From: an uncultured Alphaproteobacteria bacterium
GTDB lineage: Bacteria > Pseudomonadota > Alphaproteobacteria > HIMB59 > GCA-002718135
NCBI GenBank assembly: GCA_902582755.1
Contig: CACHSZ010000001.1
Location: 49,774-113,773 of the forward strand
Direction: 5' to 3'
Length of the DNA: 64,000 nt
Positions 21,490 to 34,382 of this stretch are shown here, piece after piece. Position 1 is the stretch's first letter. Each line of letters opens with the position of its first letter. Both the position numbers and the translations under genes were made by a program. Below the pieces are notes generated by a model, which was given only the letters and a program-made list of their open reading frames with translations, was not told where the DNA came from and made no database searches.

Positions 21490-21967
21490 TAAAGTCGTAT
21501 TCTTTATAACATTCTTCTATCGAGTTTTTTGTATTTATAAGCTCTCCTAAAGAGTCTCGAAATTCAAAATATTCTACTCTCTTAATATTTGAGTTTATAT
21601 TAAAGAAGATAAACAACCTACATGAACTACTATCATATCGCATCATATGCACCGAGCCATCAGATCGTGCTAAATCAGGCTGTCCTAGTTTTTGTTTGAT
21701 CTCAGCAAGTTGTTTTCCCATGAAATTTATTTCTGCGATTTTTTGCTGCTCCTTAACTATAGTTTTTTCCTCTTCTTTTTCTTCAGTGATAATTTGTTGT
21801 TCTTCAACAATAGTTTTATCTTCAATAATTTCTGGTTCTTTTTTTATAATAGTTTCTTCAACTTTATCTTTTACTACCGCCCCAACTTTAACGACTTCTC
21901 TTCCAACTTCAATAGTCGTACAGCTAGATAAAAACACTAATGTTAAAAAATAAATTGATAACCGCAT
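21482..21967 (-). CDS. Putative lipoprotein with charged coiled-coil/repeat segment and C-terminal SmpA-like segment
   Basis: Lipobox LSSC; repeated KTIVEEQQ/KTIVKEQQ; KQKLGQPDLARSDGSVHMMRYDSSSCRLFIFF. Confidence 0.6.
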   Translation of the reverse strand: MRLSIYFLTLVFLSSCTTIEVGREVVKVGAVVKDKVEETIIKKEPEIIEDKTIVEEQQIITEEKEEEKTIVKEQQKIAEINFMGKQLAEIKQKLGQPDLARSDGSVHMMRYDSSSCRLFIFFNINSNIKRVEYFEFRDSLGELINTKNSIEECYKEYDFTS

Positions 21968-22002
21968 TGCTCTTAGTGGGATTTCTATATATGTAATCGC
22001 AT

Positions 22003-22623
22003 ATGATTACAGTAATTAAATCACCATTCGTTCAATACAAATTAACAATTTTACGAAATAAAAAAACATCAAATACTGTTTTTAGACAAACTATGAATGA
22101 AATAAGCTACCTCATTGCTTCTGATGTTCTTCAATACGTTCCATTTAAAAAACAAACAATTGAAACACCTCTAAAAAAAATGAGTGGTACAGCCTTGGGT
22201 CAACCCATAATTTTGGTCCCAATTTTACGTGCCGGCCTAGGATTACTGGAGGGCTTTGCAAAATTTTTACCCGAAGCTGAAAAAGGTCACATAGGTTTAT
22301 ACCGTGATGAACAAACTTATGAGCCTGTAGAATACCTCTTTAAACTTCCAAGAGTTAAAAATAAAAAAGTGTTAATTCTAGACCCAATGTTGGCCACAGG
22401 TAATTCTTCAATTGCTGCAATCAATTTAATAAAAAATAAAGGCGTTAATATTAAAGATATATTTTTGGTATCTTTGCTAGCTGCTCCTGAGGGTATAAAA
22501 AATATCCAAAAAAAGCAAAAAGGCATTCATATATTTACATGTAATATCGATGCAAAGTTGAATAAAAATAAGTTCATTGTACCGGGCTTAGGTGACGCAG
22601 GCGATAGGTACATGGGTACTTGA
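22003..22623 (+). CDS. upp: Uracil phosphoribosyltransferase
   Basis: ILVPILRAGLGLLEGF, VLILDPMLATGNSS, IFTCNIDAKLN...PGLGDAGDRYMGT. Confidence 0.95.
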   Translation: MITVIKSPFVQYKLTILRNKKTSNTVFRQTMNEISYLIASDVLQYVPFKKQTIETPLKKMSGTALGQPIILVPILRAGLGLLEGFAKFLPEAEKGHIGLYRDEQTYEPVEYLFKLPRVKNKKVLILDPMLATGNSSIAAINLIKNKGVNIKDIFLVSLLAAPEGIKNIQKKQKGIHIFTCNIDAKLNKNKFIVPGLGDAGDRYMGT

Positions 22624-22740
22624 AGTTATCCATAAAAAATCCTATTATTTATCCATAATCTCATTTTTTAATGCATTTTTTTATCAAGAAAATGTTATCA
22701 ATGAGATATCTATAATTCATATTTAAGGGGGATTTTTGGT

Positions 22741-23718
22741 ATGAAGAAAATTTTAAGTATTTTTACAGTTTCTTTCGCTCTTGTCTTCTCTTCAAGTGCG
22801 TTTGCAAACAAAATTGGAGTTGTATATGACTCAGGAGGAAAGTTCGATAAATCATTTAACGAACTAGCTTACGAAAGCGCATTAAGAGTTCAAAATGAAC
22901 TTGGTTGGGACATGGTTGAATTTGAAGCTTCAAATAACACTCAAATTGAACAAGGTATGCGTAAGATAGCAGATAGAGGTGCATCACTAATCGTAGCAAT
23001 GGGATTTGCGCAAGCAGATGCAGTTGCAGCAGTTGCTCCAGATTATCCGGATACAAACTTTGTTGCAGTTGATGTTTGTTGGGTGGATGATCCAGCTAGC
23101 AACATTTATCAAGCTTGTTATAAGGAACACGAAGGTTCATTCCTAGTGGGTATGATTGCGGCTATGGCATCTGAAAGTGGAACAATTGGATTTGTTGGAG
23201 GAATGGATATTCCTCTAATTAGAAAGTTCCAAGGAGGCTATGAGCAAGGTGCTCAATATGTTAATCCTAACATTACAGTTTTAGCTAATATGACTGGAAC
23301 AACACCAGAAGCATGGAACAACCCAACTAAAGGTGCTGAGTTAACAAAAGCACAAATTGATGGTGGTGCAGATGTTGTTTATCAAGCAGCGGGCGGAACA
23401 GGTATTGGTGTTCTTCAAGCAGCAGCTGATGCAGGCATTATGGGTATCGGTGTTGACACAAACCAAAACTGGATGCACCCAGGTAACATGCTTACTTCTA
23501 TGTTAAAGCGTTTGGACTTAACAATTTTTGAACAAGCGCAAAAGACAGAAGCTGGTACTTTCGAATCAGGAATTCACATTCTTGGTTTAGCAGAAGGCAT
23601 GGTTGGTTATGCTACTGAAGACGGAATGGTAACTTCTGAAATGGCATCAGCTGTAGAAGCAGCAGCAGCAGAAATTGTGAGTGGCTCTATGGAAGTAGCT
23701 GACTGGTCACAAGAGTAA
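22741..23718 (+). CDS. BMP family ABC transporter substrate-binding protein
   Basis: Signal peptide, KIGVVYDSGGKFDKSFNELAYE, GFAQADAVAAVAPDYPDTNFVAVD; followed by ATPase and two permeases. Confidence 0.92.
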   Translation: MKKILSIFTVSFALVFSSSAFANKIGVVYDSGGKFDKSFNELAYESALRVQNELGWDMVEFEASNNTQIEQGMRKIADRGASLIVAMGFAQADAVAAVAPDYPDTNFVAVDVCWVDDPASNIYQACYKEHEGSFLVGMIAAMASESGTIGFVGGMDIPLIRKFQGGYEQGAQYVNPNITVLANMTGTTPEAWNNPTKGAELTKAQIDGGADVVYQAAGGTGIGVLQAAADAGIMGIGVDTNQNWMHPGNMLTSMLKRLDLTIFEQAQKTEAGTFESGIHILGLAEGMVGYATEDGMVTSEMASAVEAAAAEIVSGSMEVADWSQE

Positions 23719-23765
23719 TAGAATTATTTTAAATATCAGGTGAGACCTAAGATCTAAACAATTTT

Positions 23766-25286
23766 ATGGTCTCACCTATCCTAGAACTAACAAACATAAA
23801 TAAATCTTTTGGCCACGTTCATGCCAACAAGAATATAAATCTTACAATTAATAAAGGTACAATCCACGGAATAATTGGAGAAAACGGCGCAGGTAAATCA
23901 ACGTTAATGAGCATCGTTTTTGGCCTCTATCAAGCTAACTCAGGAACAATAAAAGTAAATGGTAAAGAAATAAATCTTAGATCACCAAAAGATTCAATTA
24001 TAAATGGCATTGGTATGGTGCACCAACATTTTATGTTGGTAGAAAATTTTACAGTTTTAGAAAATATTATTCTAGGATTTGAAGGCGAACTCGTATTTGG
24101 AAAAAATTTAGAAAAAGCAAAAAAAGATTTAAAAGATTTATGTGAAACATATAAATTAAACATTGATCTTAACTCTACCATTTCTGATTTATCAGTTGGT
24201 TTCCGTCAAAGAGTTGAAATTTTAAAGTCACTTTATAGAGGTGCAGAAATTCTTATACTTGATGAACCAACAGGCGTTTTAACACCTCAAGAAGTTGATG
24301 AACTTTTTAAAATTTTGCGGTCATTAAAAGAAGAAGGCAAAACAATAGTTCTAATAACACACAAATTAATTGAAATAATGGATTTAACAAGTGAAGTTTC
24401 TGTAATGCGCCAGGGTGAAATGGTGGGCCATACCAAAACTAAAAATACAAGCAAAGAACAATTGGCCGAAATGATGGTTGGTAGAAGTGTATTACTAAGA
24501 CTTGATAAATCTGAAGTAAAAGCAGGAGAGGTTTTATTTAGTGTTAAGAATCTTACAGTTAAAGATGATCTAGATGTAACTAGAGTAAAGAGTGTTGATT
24601 TAGAAATTCGATCAGGAGAAATATTAGGCTTAGCGGGTGTTACTGGAAACGGACAAACAGAATTATTAGAAGCGCTTTCTGGTATAAGAAAAGTTGAGTC
24701 TGGAGAAATATATTTAGAAGGAAAAAAAGTATCGGATAGTCAAAATTTCTTGGACCCAAGAGAGTTAAAAGATAAGGGGCTGGCTCATGTTCCTGAGGAT
24801 AGACAGAGGATGGGTCTAGTTACAGATTTTAAAGCCTATGAAAATTTAATTTTTGGTTACCACGATCAGCAACCTTTTTCAAAGTTATCAGTTTTAAATC
24901 ATAGAGATATTATTTCTCATTCTCAGAAAATAATGGAAGAGTATGATGTAAGGCCTCAATCACCAAACTTAATTACATCCAATTTTTCTGGAGGTAATCA
25001 ACAAAAGATAATTTTAAGTAGAGAACTAAATGAAAATCCAAAAGTATTATTAGTTGGTCAGCCAACAAGAGGTGTAGACATTGGTGCAATTGAATTTATT
25101 CATCAAAGATTGATAGATATGAGAGACAGAGGGGCAGCAATACTTTTGGTATCTGTTGAATTAGACGAAGTGCTTTCATTGTCGGATAGAATTGTTGTAA
25201 TGTTTGATGGAAAGATTGTAGGTGAAAAAGATAATAAAAATGTAACCGACCGTGAGTTAGGTTTGTTGATGGCAGGAGTAGTGTAA
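23766..25286 (+). CDS. ABC transporter ATP-binding protein (tandem domains; nucleoside/sugar type)
   Basis: Walker A GENGAGKST, second P-loop-like GVTGNGQTE, signature motifs LSVGFRQR and FSGGNQQK. Confidence 0.93.
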   Translation: MVSPILELTNINKSFGHVHANKNINLTINKGTIHGIIGENGAGKSTLMSIVFGLYQANSGTIKVNGKEINLRSPKDSIINGIGMVHQHFMLVENFTVLENIILGFEGELVFGKNLEKAKKDLKDLCETYKLNIDLNSTISDLSVGFRQRVEILKSLYRGAEILILDEPTGVLTPQEVDELFKILRSLKEEGKTIVLITHKLIEIMDLTSEVSVMRQGEMVGHTKTKNTSKEQLAEMMVGRSVLLRLDKSEVKAGEVLFSVKNLTVKDDLDVTRVKSVDLEIRSGEILGLAGVTGNGQTELLEALSGIRKVESGEIYLEGKKVSDSQNFLDPRELKDKGLAHVPEDRQRMGLVTDFKAYENLIFGYHDQQPFSKLSVLNHRDIISHSQKIMEEYDVRPQSPNLITSNFSGGNQQKIILSRELNENPKVLLVGQPTRGVDIGAIEFIHQRLIDMRDRGAAILLVSVELDEVLSLSDRIVVMFDGKIVGEKDNKNVTDRELGLLMAGVV

Positions 25287-26401
25287 TGGCGCCAGTTGAT
25301 AAATCCAAAGTACCTTGGTGGGTTTCAAATCTTATTGTTCCACTTGTAAATTTAACTTTAGCATTACTTGTTTCGGGCCTGTTTATATTCATCGCAGGAG
25401 AAAATCCCTATGAAGCAGTAAGATTAATCATTTATGGTTCTTTTGGTTATATTGAAGGTTTTGCGTATACACTTTACTACACTACAAATTTTGTATTTAC
25501 TGGTTTGGCATTTGCTGTCGCATTTCATTGTAGGCTTTTCAATATAGGCGGAGAAGGCCAAGCCTATATTGGTGGACTTGGCGTTTTCTTAGTTGCGATA
25601 AATTTTAGTTTTTTACCTGTGCCAATAGTGTGGTTATTATCTATTGCCGGCGCTGTTGTTTTTGGTGCAGCTTGGGCATTTATACCTGCATATCTTCAGG
25701 CAACTAGAGGTAGTCACGTAGTAATTACCACCATCATGTTTAATTTTATAGCAGCATCATTAATGGTATTCTTATTAGTAGATGTAATAAGAGACACGTC
25801 ACAAATGGGACCACATACTGTTGCTTTACCGAAAGAACAATGGTTTCCAAGTTTTAAAGATTTTGCTGGTCTGTTTGGAATTAAAATAAGATATTCTCCA
25901 TTAAACATTTCTTTTTTACTAGCAATTGCAGCTTCAGTTTTTGTATGGTTCTTAGTTTGGAAAACAAGATGGGGTTATGAAATGAGGGCTGTGGGGCACA
26001 ATACGCAAGCAGCAATTTATGCCGGCATTTCTCCATATAAAAATATAATCATAGCAATGTGTATTTCTGGAGGCTTGGCGGGTTTACTAGGTGTTAATGA
26101 AATATTAGGGGTTCACCATAAAATAGTGGCAGGATTTCCTGCTGGTTATGGTTTCACTGGAATTGCAGTTGCATTAATGGGAAGAAATCATCCAATAGGA
26201 ATTTTCCCAGCTGCATTTTTATTTGGTATATTATACCAAGGAGGTTCTGAAGTTACTTTTGATATGCCAAACATAACTAGATATATGTTTGTTGCTGTTC
26301 AGGGAGTGATTATTTTATTCAGTGGAGCTTTAGAAAATTTATTCAGACCACAAATTGAAAGCTTCTTTGTCAATAGACTAAACATAAAGGCGAGTGCATA
26401 A
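25286..26401 (+). CDS. ABC transporter permease, nucleoside/BMP-type subunit 1
   Basis: FNIGGEGQAYIGG...; operon context. Confidence 0.9.
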   Translation: MAPVDKSKVPWWVSNLIVPLVNLTLALLVSGLFIFIAGENPYEAVRLIIYGSFGYIEGFAYTLYYTTNFVFTGLAFAVAFHCRLFNIGGEGQAYIGGLGVFLVAINFSFLPVPIVWLLSIAGAVVFGAAWAFIPAYLQATRGSHVVITTIMFNFIAASLMVFLLVDVIRDTSQMGPHTVALPKEQWFPSFKDFAGLFGIKIRYSPLNISFLLAIAASVFVWFLVWKTRWGYEMRAVGHNTQAAIYAGISPYKNIIIAMCISGGLAGLLGVNEILGVHHKIVAGFPAGYGFTGIAVALMGRNHPIGIFPAAFLFGILYQGGSEVTFDMPNITRYMFVAVQGVIILFSGALENLFRPQIESFFVNRLNIKASA

Positions 26402-27372
26402 TGGAATTTTTATCTGACATTGCTTCTTTGATTAATTCTACTTTAAGAATTTCAACGCCTTTAGTTTTTGCCGCGATGGCTGGAATATTTGCAGAACGAT
26501 CAGGTGTTATTGATTTTAGTTTAGAGGGAAAAATGCTTATGGCTGCTTTTGTTGCAGCAGTAGGTTCTTATTTTTTAGGTAATCCTTGGTTAGGTTTATT
26601 GCTAGCAATTATCGCATGTATAAGTTTATCTATGTTACATGGTTTTGCATCTGTTACATATAAAGGCGATCAAGTCGTATCCTGTGTTGCAATCAATATT
26701 TTAATAATTGGTTTAACCACAGCATTAGCAGCGGCTTGGTTTGGACAAGCAGGTCTAACACCAACGCTTAACGAGGATCAGCGTTTTTTAGAAGTTAACC
26801 TCCCTTTTGCTGAGAGTTTAAGAGATGTACCAATAATAGGAACAATTTATAGTGATATATTAAGTGGACATTATATTTTTGTTTATCTAGCTTATCTTTC
26901 AGTCCCCTTAGTGTTTTGGGTTGTTTTTAAGACTAGTTTCGGACTAAGACTAAGAGCAGTAGGAGAAAATCCAAGTGCTGTTGATACAGCTGGTATTAAT
27001 GTTTTTGCGATGAGATATAAAGCGCTAGCAATCAATGGTGTTTTAATTGCTTTTGCAGGCGCACACCTATCAACAGCAGTTAATGCAAATTTCTTTAGAG
27101 AAATGTCAGCGGGAAGAGGATACTTAGCTTTAGCAGCAATGATCTTTGGAAAGTGGCATCCTAAAACTGCACTAGTTGCTTGTTTACTTTTTGGATTTAC
27201 TGATGCTCTTCAAATTAGATTGCAGGGAGTAGAATTACCTGCGATAGGTGAAATACCAGTACAGTTAATACAAGCAATACCATATGTATTAACAGTTGTT
27301 TTACTTGCGGGTTTTGTCGGTAAAGCGATTGCTCCAAATGCTATTGGACAACCTTACATTAAAGAAAGATAA
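26401..27372 (+). CDS. ABC transporter permease, nucleoside/BMP-type subunit 2
   Basis: TPLVFAAMAGIFAERSGVIDFSLEGKMLMAAF; operon context. Confidence 0.92.
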   Translation: MEFLSDIASLINSTLRISTPLVFAAMAGIFAERSGVIDFSLEGKMLMAAFVAAVGSYFLGNPWLGLLLAIIACISLSMLHGFASVTYKGDQVVSCVAINILIIGLTTALAAAWFGQAGLTPTLNEDQRFLEVNLPFAESLRDVPIIGTIYSDILSGHYIFVYLAYLSVPLVFWVVFKTSFGLRLRAVGENPSAVDTAGINVFAMRYKALAINGVLIAFAGAHLSTAVNANFFREMSAGRGYLALAAMIFGKWHPKTALVACLLFGFTDALQIRLQGVELPAIGEIPVQLIQAIPYVLTVVLLAGFVGKAIAPNAIGQPYIKER

Positions 27373-27426
27373 TTAAATACTTATTTTAAAAAAATTCCTA
27401 TATACTTTATTTTACTAGGAGAAAAT

Positions 27427-27747
27427 ATGTCAATACTAGAAAAATACATGAAGGTTTTTAATGAAAAAGATGAAGCAGGAATGAACGAAATTATCCATGA
27501 TGATTTCAAATTTACAATGCATTCTAGCGGTAATGTTTTATCAAAGTCCGATGTAATAGGCTGGGCTATGAGTGACGACATTAATGATGATAGGTCTAGA
27601 ATTGTATATGAAAATGACGAGATTGGGATACATCACTCTTTCGTTACTTTTAAAGATGGCAACACACAAGCTGTGATGGCAGTATACAAATATAAAGATG
27701 GCAAAATAATTTCATTAGAAACTGGGGCAACCAATATGCCAAAATAA
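27427..27747 (+). CDS. NTF2/SnoaL-like small protein
   Basis: 106 aa, EKYMKVFNEKDEAGMNEIIHDDFKFTMHSSG; good RBS (TAGGAG); weak family call. Confidence 0.6.
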   Translation: MSILEKYMKVFNEKDEAGMNEIIHDDFKFTMHSSGNVLSKSDVIGWAMSDDINDDRSRIVYENDEIGIHHSFVTFKDGNTQAVMAVYKYKDGKIISLETGATNMPK

Positions 27748-27750
27748 AAA

Positions 27751-27773
27751 AAGTGGAACTCTAAGTTCCACTT
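27751..27773. terminator. Bidirectional rho-independent terminator
   Basis: AAGTGGAACT-CTA-AGTTCCACTT, perfect 10-bp stem flanked by A-run and T-run, between convergent genes. Confidence 0.9.
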
Positions 27774-27794
27774 TTAAATTAATTTAAATTATTT

Positions 27795-29930
<2,136 letters not shown>

Positions 29931-29990
29931 TTAGAACCTCCGTTATTTAATACTAATATATAAAGAATTTAAATTAAAGAAAAGTGAAAA

Positions 29991-30395
29991 CTATAACTCA
30001 ATTCTGAAATTTTCAGGTCGCCACGTCGCAGGTGCAAGTTCAAAATCGTCAAAATCAAAAGCAGGTGCGACAGTGCATCCAATTAAACTGAAAGCACCAG
30101 AAGATCTCATAGCAAACCATGTGTTTGCTGTGACAGTGTAAATATAATTATGATCTGACCCCAAAGAAAAAACTTCATAATTTATCCCATCATTTGATGT
30201 GAAAACTTCTAGAGGATCTCCAGAATAAAAATGTAATATTTCATTTTTAGTTAATCGATGCCAATGTGATTTTTCATCCTTTTTTAGCAAGTAATAAATT
30301 TGACTAACATTTTCGTTCTTAAAATTTTCAACATAATGTCCTCCTTCAGGATGACTTATCATATTGAGTTTTTTTATTAAATTATCTGCTTCCAC
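29991..30395 (-). CDS. Cupin superfamily protein (DUF985 type)
   Basis: HPEGGHYVE, SHWHRLTKNEILHFYSGDPLE, LIGCTVAPAFDFDDFELA. Confidence 0.85.
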   Translation of the reverse strand: MEADNLIKKLNMISHPEGGHYVENFKNENVSQIYYLLKKDEKSHWHRLTKNEILHFYSGDPLEVFTSNDGINYEVFSLGSDHNYIYTVTANTWFAMRSSGAFSLIGCTVAPAFDFDDFELAPATWRPENFRIEL

Positions 30396-30986
30396 TTAGA
30401 TAAAATGACCAAGTTTGTTTTTCTTAGTTGAGATATATTTTTCATTATACTTATTGGTGTCTGAGAAAATAGGAATTCTTTGATTTACTTTGATACCCAT
30501 ATCTTCAAGCGCTTTTATTTTTTTTGGATTATTAGTCATCAAATCTAATTTTTTGATTGCTAAATATTTTACCATTCCAGCAATATTTTCATATGTTCTC
30601 TCATCATCTTTGAAACCCAATTGATGATTAGCTTCAACGGTATCTAGTCCCTTATCTTGTAAACTATATGCTTTAATTTTGTTTGAAAGACCAATGCCTC
30701 TTCCTTCTTGTTGAAGATAAAAAATAACCCCTCTTCCGTTTTGAGCAATTTGTTTTAATGATTCAGTTAGTTGGAATCTACAATCACATCTCATACTAAA
30801 AAAAGATTCCCCTGTAATACACTGCGAATGAATTCTTGATAAAACTGGCTCATTGGTAAGCAAGTCACCCATACATATTGCTAAATGATCTTTAGATTCA
30901 TTTTCATCTGTAAAGGCATGTACAGTGAACTCCCCCATGTCTGTGGGAAGTTTACTAGTCTCAATAAACTTTAATTTGTCTGACAT
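30396..30986 (-). CDS. ribA: GTP cyclohydrolase II
   Basis: RIHSQCITGESFFSMRCDCRFQL, YLQQEGRGIGLSNKIKAY. Confidence 0.93.
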   Translation of the reverse strand: MSDKLKFIETSKLPTDMGEFTVHAFTDENESKDHLAICMGDLLTNEPVLSRIHSQCITGESFFSMRCDCRFQLTESLKQIAQNGRGVIFYLQQEGRGIGLSNKIKAYSLQDKGLDTVEANHQLGFKDDERTYENIAGMVKYLAIKKLDLMTNNPKKIKALEDMGIKVNQRIPIFSDTNKYNEKYISTKKNKLGHFI

Positions 30987-31459
30987 TATAGTTTAGTAGG
31001 ATTTGGTGCACCTTTATATACTTCTTCAGGATCAAAAACTTTTTCTTTCTCTTCAAATTTAAGAACAACTTTAGAGCTAGAATTATCCAATGGAATACTT
31101 CTATAAAAACATGATCTATATCCTACATGACAGCTAGCACCACCTTTGACATCAACCCTTAACCAAACACAATCTTGATCATCATCAATTCTTATTTCTT
31201 TTATCTTCTGGGTTAATCCACTTGTTTTACCCTTATGCCAAAGTGTATTTCTACTTCTTGAAAAATAAACAGCTTCGCCCAAACTTATAGTTTTTTTAAA
31301 AGCTTCTTCATTCATATATCCTTGCATCAGTAGTTCACCAGATGAAAAATCTGTTGTTACAACTGGTATCAGCCCATTTGAGTCAAATTTTGGAGCAAGC
31401 TCATTTGACTCCTCAACTTGTTCTATAGATTTCCTTTTTTCAAATTGAATGTTATTCAT
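30986..31459 (-). CDS. hisI: Phosphoribosyl-AMP cyclohydrolase
   Basis: [42 protein letters not shown]. Confidence 0.93.
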   Translation of the reverse strand: MNNIQFEKRKSIEQVEESNELAPKFDSNGLIPVVTTDFSSGELLMQGYMNEEAFKKTISLGEAVYFSRSRNTLWHKGKTSGLTQKIKEIRIDDDQDCVWLRVDVKGGASCHVGYRSCFYRSIPLDNSSSKVVLKFEEKEKVFDPEEVYKGAPNPTKL

Positions 31460-32453
31460 TTTTTAATTTTTCAGCAGCTTCTAATGCAAAGTAAGTTAGT
31501 ATACCATTTGCCCCAGCTCTTTTAAAAGATAAAAGAGATTCCATTATAACTTTTTCATTGAGCCAACCTTTATTAATTGATTCTTTTATCATCGAATATT
31601 CACCAGATACTTGGTAGGCAAAAGTTGGAACTTTAAATTCTGATTTTATTCTAGAAATAATATCAAGATAGGGCATACCAGGCTTAACCATTACCATATC
31701 TGCACCTTCACTTATATCTAATCCAACTTCTCTAATAGCTTCATCACTGTTTGATGGATCCATTTGATATGTTAATTTACCATCTTTACCTAAATTAGAA
31801 CCAGAGCCTATAGCATCTCTAAAAGGACCGTAAAAACCTGAAGCATATTTTGCAGCGTAAGAAAGTATAAGGGTATCTCTTAAATTATTTGAATCTAATG
31901 CACTTCTTATTCTTCCCACTCTTCCATCCATCATATCCGACGGGGCGATTACATCACAACCAGCATTCGCTTGGATTAGAGCTTGTTGTTCCAAAAGCTC
32001 CAAAGTTTTATCATTATCAATTTTATCATTTATAACTAAACCATCATGCCCGTGATCAGTAAATGGATCTAATGCAACATCACATACAATGCCAATATTT
32101 GGAAAATCTTTTTTGATACTTTTAATTGATCTGCACACCAAATTGTTTTCATCTATAGCTAAACTTCCCTCAGAGTTTTTTAGACCACTTTCAATTTGAG
32201 GAAAGATTGCAATAGCAGGAATTTTAAGTTTAACAGCTTTTTCTACTTCACTTAAAAGTTTATCAATAGAGTATCTGCTTACACCAGGCATCGAATTAAT
32301 AGGATCATCAACCTTGTTTCCCTCGCATACAAATAGAGGCAAGATTAAATCATTAATACTAAGTGTATTTTCAGCAACTAAACGACGAGAAAATTCTTTC
32401 ATTCTATTACGTCTAAGTCTTGTACTTGGAAACTTGCCTTGCATATTATTCAT
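31452..32453 (-). CDS. hemB: Porphobilinogen synthase (5-aminolevulinate dehydratase)
   Basis: [42 protein letters not shown]. Confidence 0.95.
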   Translation of the reverse strand: MNNMQGKFPSTRLRRNRMKEFSRRLVAENTLSINDLILPLFVCEGNKVDDPINSMPGVSRYSIDKLLSEVEKAVKLKIPAIAIFPQIESGLKNSEGSLAIDENNLVCRSIKSIKKDFPNIGIVCDVALDPFTDHGHDGLVINDKIDNDKTLELLEQQALIQANAGCDVIAPSDMMDGRVGRIRSALDSNNLRDTLILSYAAKYASGFYGPFRDAIGSGSNLGKDGKLTYQMDPSNSDEAIREVGLDISEGADMVMVKPGMPYLDIISRIKSEFKVPTFAYQVSGEYSMIKESINKGWLNEKVIMESLLSFKRAGANGILTYFALEAAEKLKNE

Positions 32454-32456
32454 TTT

Positions 32457-34382
32457 TTATTCTATTGGTGATTTTGCTTCTTTAGATAAGCTAGTAACAA
32501 TATCTTCTAATTTAAAGGTCTTTGTTTCAGAGGATCCAATTCTTCTAACAGATACTGTTTTATCTTCAGCTTCTTTTTTTCCAACAGCGATAATTGCTGG
32601 CACCTTGCTATTACTGTGTTCACGTATTTTATAACCAATTTTTTCATTACGCGTATCTATTTCAGCTCTAATTCCTTTTGATACTAATGCTTTTTGTACC
32701 TCATAAGCATACTCATCTGTATCAGATGTAATTGTAGCAACTACTGCTTGCAATGGTGAAAGCCAAAACGGAAGATGGCCTGCATAATGTTCAATTAGAA
32801 TGCCAGTGAATCTCTCTAAGGAACCAAATAGAGCTCTATGCAACATGACTGGTATTTTTTTATTACCATCTTCTCCAATATAAGTGGCTCCCAATCTTCC
32901 AGGTAAATTTAAATCTACTTGCAGTGTACCGCATTGCCAGTCTCTGCCAATTGCATCACGTAAAACAAACTCTAATTTTGGACCGTAAAATGCACCTTCT
33001 CCTGGGTTGAGTGTATACTCAAGACCTGTTGCTTCCATGGCTTGCATTAATGCAGCCTCAGCTTTATCCCAAATAGCATCATCCCCTACGCGTTTTTCAG
33101 GACGGTCAGAAAATTTAATTCTAACATTATCGAAACCAAAGTCCTTATAGATACTAAGTATCAAATCACATACCGTTTTACTCTCTTGTGTAATTTGATC
33201 TTCTGTGCAAAATATATGTGCATCATCTTGTGTGAATGCTCTCACCCTCATTAATCCATGAAGAGCACCTGATGGTTCATAACGATGTACTTTTCCGAAT
33301 TCAGATAATAGAAATGGTAAGTCTCTATAACTTTTTAATCCTTGTTTAAAAATTTCTACAGCACCAGGGCAATTCATTGGTTTGATAGCATAAATTTTAT
33401 CGTCTTTTGCTTCAGTTCTAAACATCATGTCACTAAATTTGTCCCAGTGACCAGACGTTTCCCATAGAGACTTATCCATCATATCTGGCGTATTAGTTTC
33501 TACGTAACCTGCCTTGTCTTGTCTGTTTCGCATATAATTTATTAGCGACTGGAATAATTTCCAACCCTTAGGATGCCAAAATACCGCTCCAGGAGCCTCT
33601 TCCTGAAAATGAAATAAATCCATTTCTCTTCCTAGTTTTCGGTGATCTCTTTTTTCTGCTTCTTCAATTTGTAAAAGGTGTTGTTCAAGATCCTTTTCTG
33701 TTGCCCAGGCCGTTCCATAAATTCTTGTTAGCATTGTATTAGATGAATCACCTCGCCAGTAAGCGCCAGCAACTTTCATTAATTTAAATGCTTTACCAAT
33801 TTGTTTTGTTGAAACCATATGAGGACCTCGGCACAAGTCTAACCAATCACCTTGTTTGTAAATACTAATTTCCTCATTATCAGGCAGATCATTAATTAGT
33901 TCAACTTTATAGTCTTCACCTTTGTCTTTAAAATATTTTATCGATTCCTCTTTAGACCACACTTCTCTTATGAAATTTTTATTTCTTTGAATGATATCGT
34001 GCATCTTCTTTTCAATTTTTGGAAGATCTGCAACAGTAAAAGGTTCATCTCTTGCAAAATCATAATAAAAACCATTTTCAATTGCTGGACCAATTGTAAC
34101 TTGTGTTCCAGGGAATAATTCCTGGACAGCTTCTGCCATTACATGAGCACAATCATGTCGTATTAATTCAAGTGCTTCCTCGCTATCTCTTTTTAAAATC
34201 GCTACAGATGCATCACCATTAATAGGTAAACTAATATCTTTTATCTCATTATTAATTTTTATAGCGACTGATTCTTTGGCAAGAGATTTAGAAATTTGCG
34301 TTGCCAATTCAAGACCACTGATGCCTTTATCAACTTCTTTTTTATTTCCATCTGGAAACGTAATTATTATCTTTTCACTCAT
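32457..34382 (-). CDS. thrS: Threonine--tRNA ligase
   Basis: TGS domain, [38 protein letters not shown]. Confidence 0.97.
   Translation of the reverse strand: MSEKIIITFPDGNKKEVDKGISGLELATQISKSLAKESVAIKINNEIKDISLPINGDASVAILKRDSEEALELIRHDCAHVMAEAVQELFPGTQVTIGPAIENGFYYDFARDEPFTVADLPKIEKKMHDIIQRNKNFIREVWSKEESIKYFKDKGEDYKVELINDLPDNEEISIYKQGDWLDLCRGPHMVSTKQIGKAFKLMKVAGAYWRGDSSNTMLTRIYGTAWATEKDLEQHLLQIEEAEKRDHRKLGREMDLFHFQEEAPGAVFWHPKGWKLFQSLINYMRNRQDKAGYVETNTPDMMDKSLWETSGHWDKFSDMMFRTEAKDDKIYAIKPMNCPGAVEIFKQGLKSYRDLPFLLSEFGKVHRYEPSGALHGLMRVRAFTQDDAHIFCTEDQITQESKTVCDLILSIYKDFGFDNVRIKFSDRPEKRVGDDAIWDKAEAALMQAMEATGLEYTLNPGEGAFYGPKLEFVLRDAIGRDWQCGTLQVDLNLPGRLGATYIGEDGNKKIPVMLHRALFGSLERFTGILIEHYAGHLPFWLSPLQAVVATITSDTDEYAYEVQKALVSKGIRAEIDTRNEKIGYKIREHSNSKVPAIIAVGKKEAEDKTVSVRRIGSSETKTFKLEDIVTSLSKEAKSPIE

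Noticed and set aside
21692-21953. Two overlapping plus-strand Phe/Ser-rich ORFs
   Set aside because: Antisense to the Glu/Lys-rich repeat of the lipoprotein gene; low-complexity artefact.
27373-27426. TCCTA/TAGGA pairing that could mask the RBS of the NTF2-like gene
   Set aside because: Only 5 bp with a long loop in AT-rich DNA; too weak.
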